6,421 bases of DNA from Planctomycetota bacterium (GCA_029212955.1 JARGOW010000232.1:1-6421); one strand, 5' to 3'; numbered from the stretch's first letter, positions 1 to 6,011 are shown. Translations and numbers: made by a program. The notes: generated by a model not told the origin, from the letters alone.

Positions 1-1234
1 TGAGGATCCGACCACGTACGCAGGCCGCAGGGAACAAAGTGGTCGTTCCCAGGTCGTTGGTGCCTGGCCAAATGGGCGTGGTTCCGTGGTCGGGGTTTCC
101 AAAGGGAAAATGGACCGCCGACATGTTGTCCGAATGCTGGATGCCCAATTCCAATCCCTCGGCATCTTTGGTGGCCAGGCTGAGGTTGTAAAAGCCCAGG
201 TCGTCGGTTTGCACTTCCTGGTAAATGACCGGGTGGTCGAGTTCGGATTGGGCCCTTCGGTCGAGCAGACGCGCCTTGGCGCCAACGATGGGTTGTCCGT
301 CCTTGTCCATGACGCGACCCACGATTTGCGATCGAAGTCCGGTGCTGGTCGGATCCCGGTGATCGCCCGTACGGCGCTCTTGAGCGTTCGGCAGGAACAG
401 GGCCGCCTCTCGTGCGGAGCTTTGTCCCGTGAATTCCAAATCGGGTTCGCCGGCGGATGCCAGGACCGGTGATGTCTCTTCACCGGAAGCCGCAAAGTAG
501 GTAAGGACGGCTAGCCCTGCAGCGAGTGTGCCCACCCCCAGGGCCTTGAGCCAGGCTGAAGCGACAGTAGCGACTGGTGCACCGGCAGGAACCAAATCCG
601 CGCTATCGAGAATCCGGCGCTTCAATGTTTGGGACCCGAACGCATGGGAGGTCATGGACGAACGGTCCAAGCCGCAAAGGAGTCCCAAGCTCAGGGCGCT
701 TGGCAACAGTTGTCGCAGCCGATCCAGTCCCCGCGCCAATTGGGAGCGGACAGTTCCCGGGGATCGCTTGAGCGTTTCCCCGATGGTCATGGAATCCAGA
801 CCTTCCCGGATACCCATGCGCACCACACCCTGGTAGCGCTCCGGTAGTTTTTCGATGGCCTGGTCTAGCTGAAGGTTGAGCTCGGAAACCTGCGCTTGAG
901 CCAACGGGCCGCGTTCCTCCGGAAGCAGTTGGCCTTCTTCCAAGTCCACCAGGCTTCCCGGGAGTTGGGGCGTCCCCTTGCTGACTTCGATTTCGGCGGC
1001 CAGTAGGGAAACCATCCATGCGGTGAAGGGGGTCTCCCCGTTCCACTCGTGGGCCTGCTCAATGGCTTTTAGGAAGACATCGTGCACCAGGTCCTCGGCC
1101 AAGTCGGGGTCGGGCCTCACGTGCAGGGCCAGGGTCAGCAGCCCCGGGCTTACCAGATCGTAGGTCCGACCCAGCAGGACGGGATCGCCGTGCTTGAGGT
1201 AGACCTGGAACAGCTCGTCAGCGGAACGGATCAT
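1..1234 (-). CDS. Membrane-anchored ECF-type sigma factor fused to a carboxypeptidase-regulatory-like ectodomain (3' end outside window)
   Basis: The frame from the ATG at 1234 is open for 411 codons to the left edge, so the C-terminus is missing. Residues about 24-90 resemble sigma region 2 (motif DLAEDLVHDVFLKAIE, 48-63, and FTAWM, 70-74). Residues about 120-178 are a good sigma region 4 (IEKLPERYQGVV, then an HTH with TIGETLKRSPGTVRSQLARG followed by LDRLRQLL). Residues 179-230 form a linker with a basic patch (LKRR near 206). Residues 231-249 are an uninterrupted hydrophobic stretch (ALGVGTLAAGLAVLTYFAA), giving N-in/C-out topology. Residues about 303-360 resemble a carboxypeptidase-regulatory-like beta-sandwich (IVGRVMDKDGQPIVGAKARL, then TDDLGFYNLSL), and a second copy may begin at ACVRGRIL just before the edge. 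Inference: a one-protein transmembrane signalling device in which an outer domain controls a tethered sigma factor. No Shine-Dalgarno is visible at the ATG. An in-frame GTG at 1306 would add 24 residues, and an in-frame TAG lies just upstream of it. Region 2.4 looks atypical. ECF factors with long C-terminal extensions are known from Planctomycetes. Confidence 0.85.
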   Translation of the reverse strand, partial: MIRSADELFQVYLKHGDPVLLGRTYDLVSPGLLTLALHVRPDPDLAEDLVHDVFLKAIEQAHEWNGETPFTAWMVSLLAAEIEVSKGTPQLPGSLVDLEEGQLLPEERGPLAQAQVSELNLQLDQAIEKLPERYQGVVRMGIREGLDSMTIGETLKRSPGTVRSQLARGLDRLRQLLPSALSLGLLCGLDRSSMTSHAFGSQTLKRRILDSADLVPAGAPVATVASAWLKALGVGTLAAGLAVLTYFAASGEETSPVLASAGEPDLEFTGQSSAREAALFLPNAQERRTGDHRDPTSTGLRSQIVGRVMDKDGQPIVGAKARLLDRRAQSELDHPVIYQEVQTDDLGFYNLSLATKDAEGLELGIQHSDNMSAVHFPFGNPDHGTTPIWPGTNDLGTTTLFPAACVRGRIL

Positions 1235-1381
1235 AGTTGGCAGGTTGGGTTGTCTAGGAGGAGAGTCGGGCTCGGAAACCGGGGAGTTTCCAAACGGACT
1301 GTCCACATACTACCCAATTGCCGCTAGGAATCCGGAGTGCGGCTTCCTTGGAATCCTGTTAGGTGGGAACCCGGGAGGCTG
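1235..1381 (-). promoter_or_regulatory. Upstream region of the sigma-fusion gene with an inverted repeat and a spaced direct repeat
   Basis: This 147-bp gap between the kinase-like gene and the sigma-fusion gene holds no ORF I support. It contains a perfect 6-bp inverted repeat with a 6-nt loop (GGAAAC-TCCCCG-GTTTCC on the minus strand, 1291-1274), 40 nt before the ATG. It also contains two copies of CT[A/T]GGAATCC on the plus strand (1324-1333 and 1347-1356) whose starts are 23 bp apart, about two helical turns. A weak minus-strand -10-like TAGTAT lies at 1312-1307 without a convincing -35. The layout suits an operator or promoter region, but no individual site is certain. Confidence 0.3.
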
Positions 1382-2089
1382 CTATTGGCCGGTGGCCTGG
1401 GCCCAATCGGCGGGTAGGGTCAAGCAGCCCCAAGCCACACGGGGCCTAGTCCAGGAGGCTCCGGGCAGGTGCTGCGCCAGGTTTTCCAGTCTCCCTGCCA
1501 TTTCAGGGCCCACGGGCAGCCCCAGGGCCCATTCTCCGCTGTCCAAACGATCCATGGACCAGGGGATCTGCTGGAATGCGCTGCCCTGGTAGGTTTCGAA
1601 AAGCATGCAAGCGATCACCCAGGGAAGCCTCCAGCCTTCGGGGGATTTGGCGGTCAGGAGGGGCAAGGGTTGGCCGAAACCCGCAGCCTCCACCCCGGAC
1701 TTGTGCAGGACCTCCTGGACCAAATCCACCACCCAGACGAGCCCACGGGGCTCCCGACGCGCTAGCATGAGGTCGTGGCCCGCACCACTGGATAGGGCTG
1801 CCAGAAGCCAGCCCACCTGCTCCACATGCTGGCCAGCGGCCGTCAAGTCGGGAGAGCGCGCCTCGACCAACTCCTCTCCCCCATCCATCTTGAGGATCGC
1901 GTGGAAGCCCGTGATGAGTTGGGTTTGATTCGCGAGCTTGTGCAGCAGAACAGGCAGGGCCTCTGCGAGCAGGCCACTTTGCAGGAGGGAGGGATCCATG
2001 GGTCCATTGAACCCCTGGCGCTTCGGGGTGCCAAGTGCGCTCCGGATCAATTCACCAGGGATTGCCAGGGGTCTCGCCTGTGGCCCCAT
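1382..2089 (-). CDS. Histidine-kinase-like protein with a degenerate ATP-binding domain (possible pseudokinase or phosphotransfer protein)
   Basis: Protein of 235 residues from the ATG at 2089, ending in TAG. Residues about 40-66 (VLLHKLANQTQLITGFHAIL, H50 and N54) resemble the H-box helix of a histidine-kinase dimerisation domain of the HKLNN type. A second helix with QHVEQVGWLLAAL (87-99) could complete the hairpin. The C-terminal half has the outline of an HATPase domain: LPWVIACMLFETYQ sits where the N-box helix is expected, and AWGCLTLPADW near the end resembles the last beta strand of the fold. The N-box asparagine and the glycine-rich G boxes are absent, so ATP binding is doubtful. No signal peptide, membrane helix or sensor domain is seen, so it should be cytoplasmic. 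It could act as a ChpT-like phosphotransfer protein or a scaffold. It lies 88 bp after tRNA-Leu and 147 bp before the sigma-fusion gene, in the same direction. An alternative ATG at 1999 would remove 30 residues of unconvincing sequence; neither start has a clear Shine-Dalgarno. Family assignment comes from motif reading only. Confidence 0.65.
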   Translation of the reverse strand: MGPQARPLAIPGELIRSALGTPKRQGFNGPMDPSLLQSGLLAEALPVLLHKLANQTQLITGFHAILKMDGGEELVEARSPDLTAAGQHVEQVGWLLAALSSGAGHDLMLARREPRGLVWVVDLVQEVLHKSGVEAAGFGQPLPLLTAKSPEGWRLPWVIACMLFETYQGSAFQQIPWSMDRLDSGEWALGLPVGPEMAGRLENLAQHLPGASWTRPRVAWGCLTLPADWAQATGQ

Positions 2090-2177
2090 CGGTAGCGTCT
2101 TCAGAGCCCCTGCGGTGCTGGGCCCGCCACCCGCTTCATTTCGACTCGACCCGCTCGATTGCGGGGAGGAAAAGGGG

Positions 2178-2263
2178 TGGTACCGGAAGAGGGACTCGAA
2201 CCCTCATGGGATTGCTCCCAACGGATTTTGAATCCGTCGCGTCTACCATTTCGCCATTCCGGC
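2178..2263 (-). tRNA. tRNA-Leu (anticodon CAA), CCA encoded
   Basis: The minus strand folds as a complete class II tRNA. The acceptor is GCCGGAA/TTCCGGT (2263-2257 with 2188-2182), discriminator A is at 2181 and encoded CCA at 2180-2178. The D arm is GCG/CGC with a loop containing TGGTAGA. The anticodon stem is ACGGA/TCCGT with loop TTCAAAA, giving anticodon CAA at 2230-2228 (reads UUG). The long variable arm is TGGGA-GCAA-TCCCA. The T arm is GAGGG-TTCGAGT-CCCTC. The mature body is 83 nt without CCA. The long variable arm, discriminator A and anticodon all fit leucine. The first acceptor pair is G1:U72 rather than the usual G:C. It sits between dapB and the kinase-like gene and probably has its own promoter at 2275-2302. 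Confidence 0.96.
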
Positions 2264-2274
2264 CCAGGCGCACA

Positions 2275-2302
2275 ATAGTAGCGTTCCGATCCGGTGGCAC
2301 AA
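2275..2302 (-). promoter_or_regulatory. Candidate sigma-70-type promoter for tRNA-Leu
   Basis: On the minus strand TTGTGC (2302-2297) and TACTAT (2280-2275) are separated by 16 bp, and the tRNA 5' end follows 11 nt after the -10 element. The hexamers match the sigma-70 consensus at 3 and 4 of 6 positions, so the call rests mainly on spacing and location in the 77-bp gap after dapB. Confidence 0.4.
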
Positions 2303-2340
2303 GCCCCAGTTCCACACAATTGCGGACTCCCGCCATGGGG

Positions 2341-3057
2341 TCAGACGTCGAGGAAGTTGGATCCCAGGCAGGCTTGCAGTCCGCGCTGCACCCCCACCGC
2401 GCCGGAAACGTGCCGCAAGGCCAAGCTGATTCCCGGCCCAAAGGCCTCTAGATCGTAGGTCTCGTGCACGATGCGGAGCACTTCTCCAGGGCCCGTGCAG
2501 ACCACGCTTTGATTGCTGTGCAAGCCCTGGACCCGGAGGCTGTGTATGGGCACGGGGGGCGCGTCTTTGGGGAGGGCAGCCTCCACGCGCGCGGCCGTAT
2601 CCAGGGCCGTGGCGGAGGGTCGATCCTTCTTGCGCTCGTGATGTTCCTCCACGATTTCCACGGAGGCAAGGCACCGGGAAGCCAGAACGGCGAAGGCCTG
2701 TTGCAGGCACACACCCAGGGAAAAGTTTGGCACGATCAGGCCGCCCAGTCCCTTGGACCGGGCCAAGCGATCCAGTCCCCCATCCTCCGCTGGGTCTACG
2801 CCGCTGGTGCCGATCACCGGGGATTTGCCGGCTTCTAGGATGGTGCGCGCGTGTGCGGCGCCGAGGCCCGCCCGGGTCAGGTCGAGCACCACCTGTGCTT
2901 GGCTTTGACCCAGAACCCGTTCCAGGTTTTCATCCGAGTGGATGCGATCCATGATTTGCATGGACGGGTCCCTTTCCAGCCATTGCGCGGCGAACTGGCC
3001 CATGCGCCCACCGGCGCCCACGATGGCCACTTTCAGGGGGGTGCTGTCTGCGGTCAT
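2341..3057 (-). CDS. dapB: 4-hydroxy-tetrahydrodipicolinate reductase
   Basis: Reduces the dapA product to tetrahydrodipicolinate with NAD(P)H, the branch step towards lysine and meso-diaminopimelate for peptidoglycan; cytoplasmic. The 238-residue protein starts with a Rossmann fold (VAIVGAGGRMG, 10-20), followed by VVLDLT (56-61), a conserved PVIGTSG (80-86) and VPNFSLGV (109-116). The catalytic block EEHHERKKDRPSATAL (137-152) aligns with the family motif; H139 and K143 correspond to E. coli H159 and K163. The C-terminal IHSLRVQGLHSNQSVV and HETYDLEAFGPGISLALRHV are also typical. Two deviations are visible: the substrate-binding PSGTA motif reads PSATA (A149 where E. coli has Gly169), and the region between the Rossmann glycine loop and VVLDLT is shorter than in E. 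coli, which explains the modest length. The ATG at 3057 follows the ddl stop by 7 bp, so the genes are probably cotranscribed. No clear Shine-Dalgarno is present. dapA is not in the window. Confidence 0.95.
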   Translation of the reverse strand: MTADSTPLKVAIVGAGGRMGQFAAQWLERDPSMQIMDRIHSDENLERVLGQSQAQVVLDLTRAGLGAAHARTILEAGKSPVIGTSGVDPAEDGGLDRLARSKGLGGLIVPNFSLGVCLQQAFAVLASRCLASVEIVEEHHERKKDRPSATALDTAARVEAALPKDAPPVPIHSLRVQGLHSNQSVVCTGPGEVLRIVHETYDLEAFGPGISLALRHVSGAVGVQRGLQACLGSNFLDV

Positions 3058-3064
3058 CGGGGTT

Positions 3065-4186
3065 TTATCTCACGTGTTGGTGGGAGGTGTGATCGATCCA
3101 AGCGCGCAAGCAGAGTTCGACGCAAAGGCATTCAAAGGAAAGGCCATCCTCGGCGGCCGCCTGGGGCAGGAGGGATCTGGGAGTGAAGCCTGGTAGCGTG
3201 TTGGCCTCCAAGAGAACGGGGTCTCCGGTTGCCGTCACGATGAAGTCCAATCGTGCATAGCTCGTGAGTCCCAGCGCCGTCCAAGCCAGACTTGCGGCGG
3301 CCTGGGCTCGCACCTGTGCCTCTTTGGATAGGTTCTTGGGCGGGCAAAATTCCTGGGCCCCCCCTTCTGAGTATTTTTCCTGGTAGTCAAACCACCCGTC
3401 TCCGCCGGGTCGAATCTCTACCACCGGCAGACAGGTCGCAGAACCTTGGGGGGTGCTCAACATGCCCACGGTGATCTCGATGCCTTGCACGGCTTGCTCG
3501 ACCAGGATGCCCTCGCCCGGCAGAAGGTCATTCACGTTCCTTAGGTAGTTGAGAACATCGGTTGCATTGCGGGCATGGCCCATGGCAACGGAGGAGCCCC
3601 CCAGGCTTGGCTTGAGGAACCAAGGGCCGGGACCCATGTCGGCAATGCGCGCGAGTTGCGATTCCAGGTCTCCCGCCAGATCGTGGGGCCAAATCTCCAA
3701 ACCAGGGGCGATGCTCAACCCGGCCTGGGCAAACACCTGACGGGAGCGAATCTTGTCCAGGCACAGGGCGGAAGCGGCCACCCCGGTGCCCGTGTGGGCG
3801 CGACCGGCCACCTGTAGGAATCCCTGGAGGGGGCCACCTTCGCCCTCTCCTCCGTGGAGACCTATCATGAAAACCGTGTCCGTGGGCAGGGCTTCGATCG
3901 CCTGGGTGGGAGTCAGGCGGCGATCCCCCACGGCCCACAAACCATCGGCTCCGATTTCGACTCCGGTGACGGAGGCCGGGGCGCAGGTTCCCGCGCGGCC
4001 CAAGGCCTCGATCATGGCTCGCCCGGAGACGAGGCAAACCTCGCGCTCGCTGGATGTGCCGCCATAGAGAACAGCCACTTTCAGTTGGCGGGCTTTCTCC
4101 GCCATACCGTCCTGCCCGAGCCAGGACCACGCGGGCCAGGGGCCAACGTGGTGCGGTTCACCCCTGACTTCGAACGCTTTGCTCAT
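3065..4186 (-). CDS. ddl: D-alanine--D-alanine ligase
   Basis: ATP-grasp ligase that joins two D-alanines for the end of the peptidoglycan stem peptide; cytoplasmic. With the ATG at 4186 the protein has 373 residues. Visible motifs are VAVLYGGTSSEREV (37-50), LHGGEGEGGPLQGFL (110-124), ASALCLDK (138-145), FLKPSLGGSSVAM (190-202), LVEQAVQGIEITVGML (228-243), FDYQEKYSEGG (266-276), YARLDF (310-315) and LLEANTLPGFTPRSLLP (325-341). Y272 corresponds to Tyr216 of E. coli DdlB, which favours D-Ala-D-Ala over D-Ala-D-Lac activity. The family motifs GEDG and GSSVG read GEGG and GSSVA here. The start at 4186 overlaps the preceding stop as ATGA, suggesting translational coupling. An internal ATG at 4105, with AGGA four bases upstream, would give 346 residues beginning close to VAVLYGG, nearer the usual family start, and is a serious alternative. 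The frame is also open upstream to 4339, but that stretch lies inside the preceding gene. Confidence 0.95.
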   Translation of the reverse strand: MSKAFEVRGEPHHVGPWPAWSWLGQDGMAEKARQLKVAVLYGGTSSEREVCLVSGRAMIEALGRAGTCAPASVTGVEIGADGLWAVGDRRLTPTQAIEALPTDTVFMIGLHGGEGEGGPLQGFLQVAGRAHTGTGVAASALCLDKIRSRQVFAQAGLSIAPGLEIWPHDLAGDLESQLARIADMGPGPWFLKPSLGGSSVAMGHARNATDVLNYLRNVNDLLPGEGILVEQAVQGIEITVGMLSTPQGSATCLPVVEIRPGGDGWFDYQEKYSEGGAQEFCPPKNLSKEAQVRAQAAASLAWTALGLTSYARLDFIVTATGDPVLLEANTLPGFTPRSLLPQAAAEDGLSFECLCVELCLRAWIDHTSHQHVR

Positions 4187-5568
4187 CGGTAGAGGTTGCC
4201 CCGTTCCTGTGCTTGGGGGTCGGCGGGCATGCGGCCCAGAAACTCCGTTTCGTTCTCTGCGAAGCAAGGATCGATTTCCAAACGAGCCGCGCCCAGCCCA
4301 TCGCGTTCCGGCTCGGGCATTTGCGCCACGCGCAACCATTGGGCGAACAAGTCGGTCATGTGCTTGCGGCAGGAATCCGGCGAATCACTTCCTTCCGCGT
4401 TCTTGACGGGACTGAATTCCAGGTGGCGTTCCACCTCAAGGGTCACGCTAGCGGGGCTCTTGGCCAGGGCATCGAAGATAAAGGTCTCGAACTTCACGCC
4501 GGGTCGGGTTTCCATGGCCCCGGAGTCCCCCACCACGTTCATTTCCTTGCGGGCCAAGTGCCAGGGCAAATCCAAACCGTCGCGGGTTAGCTGGTCGACA
4601 AATTGGGTTTGCAATGCGTGAACCGCGATGTTTCCCGCACGGAAAACCAGATCGCCGTTTTCATCGCGGGCGTCTCTGGATTCGGCGGGTAGGTCCGAGT
4701 ACTCGATGCAACCCAGCTGCCCGTCGGCCGTGCCCAGCACCCCGACCTTTTCCCCAGGATCCGTCTTGGCGACCACTTTGCTGGACATTCCGGCGCCTGC
4801 TAAGGAATGCAGACCTAGAAAGAGGGGGCAAGCGGGGCGGGCCAGGGGGTTGTCCACTTGGAAGTAGCTCAGGGTCTCGATGCCCTGGTTCATGGCTTGG
4901 CGCAAAAGACCCGATTGGGCAAGCGCGTGAAGGGTTCCCCCGTGGCCATTTGGCGCGAGGAAGAGTTGATCCTTTTGGGCCATCATGATGCGGCCCTCCA
5001 TGTCGAGGGCGGGCACCATGGCTTGGCTAAAGAAATGCACCTTGTCCTTAGGAAGCCCAAAGTATTCCTGCTCTGCGAAGAACGCGCGTGTCGCCGCGTC
5101 ATTGGTGGCCGAAGTCATCACGTACCAGGGGGCCTGGTGTCCATGGCGGTTGGCTGCGGCTTTCAAGCGGGCCGCATGCCACGCAAAAAGGCTGATGTCT
5201 GTGACCGGGCCAACGGGGTACATGCCTTTGGGGCCATCGAAGCCGAGTCGGGATCCTTGACCCCCAGCGACCAAGAGGTATCCCACCTTGCCCTGTTCCA
5301 ACAGCTCCGCGCCGCGGGTGCGAGCTCTTCCTGCGTGTTCGGCCAGTTCGTCCTGGGGTTGGGCTGGAAAGAGTTGCGGCGGATGGAATTGGGGGGCCGA
5401 GGGGGATTCCCCCGGGGTAAGAAGACTCCTGTGGAGGGCCACCAATTCCAAATCCACCTGGCCGGCTTGTTCCTCCAGTCGTTTTTGGGCGATGGGGTCC
5501 AGTTCATTCCAAAAGCGGAAGACATGCCCTTGATCGGCGTCTTGGAAGCGTTGGCGAAGGTCGGTCAT
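4183..5568 (-). CDS. UDP-sugar pyrophosphorylase of the UAP1/AGX type (probable UDP-N-acetylglucosamine pyrophosphorylase, UDPGP family)
   Basis: Likely catalyses UTP + GlcNAc-1-phosphate to UDP-GlcNAc + PPi, the entry precursor of peptidoglycan; cytoplasmic. From the ATG at 5568 it has 461 residues. The nucleotide-binding signature LLVAGGQGSRLGFDGPKGMY lies near 97-116, in the UAP1 form (AGGQGTRLG...PKGMY) rather than the glucose pyrophosphorylase form. Next come APNGHGGTLHAL, YFQVDNPL, a UAP-like CIEYSDLP, FRAGNIAVH, GVKFETFIFDAL and LEFSPVKNAEGSDSP, which match the order of the eukaryotic UAP1 core. The length fits the family. The frame continues to a TTG at 5595, but the extra nine residues are mostly proline and the ATG gives a natural start (MTDLRQRFQDADQGHVFRFW). 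No Shine-Dalgarno is seen. Its TGA overlaps the ddl ATG by 4 bp. Specificity for GlcNAc-1-P rather than Glc-1-P is inferred from motifs and context; UTP--glucose-1-phosphate uridylyltransferase is the alternative. Confidence 0.9.
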   Translation of the reverse strand: MTDLRQRFQDADQGHVFRFWNELDPIAQKRLEEQAGQVDLELVALHRSLLTPGESPSAPQFHPPQLFPAQPQDELAEHAGRARTRGAELLEQGKVGYLLVAGGQGSRLGFDGPKGMYPVGPVTDISLFAWHAARLKAAANRHGHQAPWYVMTSATNDAATRAFFAEQEYFGLPKDKVHFFSQAMVPALDMEGRIMMAQKDQLFLAPNGHGGTLHALAQSGLLRQAMNQGIETLSYFQVDNPLARPACPLFLGLHSLAGAGMSSKVVAKTDPGEKVGVLGTADGQLGCIEYSDLPAESRDARDENGDLVFRAGNIAVHALQTQFVDQLTRDGLDLPWHLARKEMNVVGDSGAMETRPGVKFETFIFDALAKSPASVTLEVERHLEFSPVKNAEGSDSPDSCRKHMTDLFAQWLRVAQMPEPERDGLGAARLEIDPCFAENETEFLGRMPADPQAQERGNLYR

Positions 5569-5646
5569 GGGAGGATGCGTTGGCGGTGGAGGCAAAATTT
5601 AGGGACCCGGGCCCGGCCGAATTGGCACGAGTCCAGGCCCCGGGGT

Positions 5647-5662
5647 GCGGATCGTGATCCGC
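5647..5662 (-). repeat. Inverted repeat 3' of the small helical-protein gene
   Basis: GCGGATC-AC-GATCCGC on the minus strand is a perfect 7-bp inverted repeat with a 2-nt centre, 17 nt after the TAG at 5679. In RNA the effective stem would be 6 bp with a CACG loop. A second palindrome, CCCCGGGG, lies at 5645-5638. There is no T-run behind either, so a Rho-independent terminator cannot be claimed; an RNA-stabilising or pausing hairpin is possible. Both lie in the 110-bp gap before the UDPGP-family gene. Confidence 0.35.
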
Positions 5663-5678
5663 CTAGATGTGGTGGTTC

Positions 5679-6011
5679 CTACTGGCTGGGGGCGCTGAGC
5701 GTCTCCATCAGGGTTTCCATCAGGTGTACAAGCGCGTCGATGCGCTTTTCTTGAATGACCTGGCGGTGAACCAGTTTTTCGATGACCGGGGGCAGGACAG
5801 CTTCACGGACGTAGTTGTTGATCATGTTGATCATTTCCACGCGACCTGCGTCGGGCAATTTGTGGAAGTGATACTCGAACTTCTCGTCCAAGATGTCCTT
5901 GGTCACATGCATGCATTCGTTGGCAATTTCACCAGCGTTGTCGGTGTCGTGGCCAGAACGGAAAACTTCTCGCTTGTACTCGTGGAGCAGTTCTTGAAAT
6001 TTTTTGTGCAC
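5679..6011 (-). CDS. Small predicted all-helical protein of unknown function
   Basis: I do not recognise this family. With the GTG at 6011 the protein has 110 residues and ends in TAG. It is rich in charged residues and looks helical throughout: KKFQELLHEYKREVF near the N-terminus, then ECMHVTKDILDEKFEYHFHK, EMINMINNYVREAVLPPVIEK and a C-terminal amphipathic segment RQVIQEKRIDALVHLMETL that could form a coiled coil. No signal peptide or membrane helix is seen, so it is probably cytoplasmic. The GTG was chosen because AAAGGA lies 9 nt upstream, the best-placed ribosome binding site in the window, and because sequence upstream reads as disordered, low-complexity protein. The alternative ATG at 6128 gives 149 residues. 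It lies between fabF and the peptidoglycan-precursor genes, all in one direction. The antisense frame is also open, but it reads as a mirror of this helical protein. Confidence 0.7.
   Translation of the reverse strand: MHKKFQELLHEYKREVFRSGHDTDNAGEIANECMHVTKDILDEKFEYHFHKLPDAGRVEMINMINNYVREAVLPPVIEKLVHRQVIQEKRIDALVHLMETLMETLSAPSQ

Noticed and set aside
86..472. Plus-strand open frame of 128 codons
   Set aside because: Antisense to the beta-rich ectodomain of the sigma fusion; no recognisable motif or ribosome binding site.
603..1062. Two minus-strand open frames in other phases inside the sigma-fusion gene (603-1046, 865-1062)
   Set aside because: Both are arginine- and proline-rich out-of-phase shadows. 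The frame starting at 1234 carries the sigma motifs and runs unbroken through the region.
2150..2165. Small hairpin (CCCGC-6 nt-GCGGG) downstream of tRNA-Leu as a terminator
   Set aside because: Only a 5-bp stem with no T-run after it on the minus strand; not enough to call a terminator.
2101..2441. Open frames running through the tRNA-Leu region on both strands
   Set aside because: They cross a complete tRNA and the conserved dapB C-terminus, so they are not credible proteins.
4187..4339. N-terminal extension of ddl to 4339
   Set aside because: It lies wholly within the UDPGP-family gene, is arginine-rich and has no counterpart in ligases; the ATG at 4186 or 4105 is far better.
4858..5754. 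Long plus-strand open frame (298 codons) opposite the UDPGP-family gene
   Set aside because: It is the antisense of a strongly conserved enzyme, shows no family motif and runs across two minus-strand genes. GC-rich genes often leave such open antisense frames.
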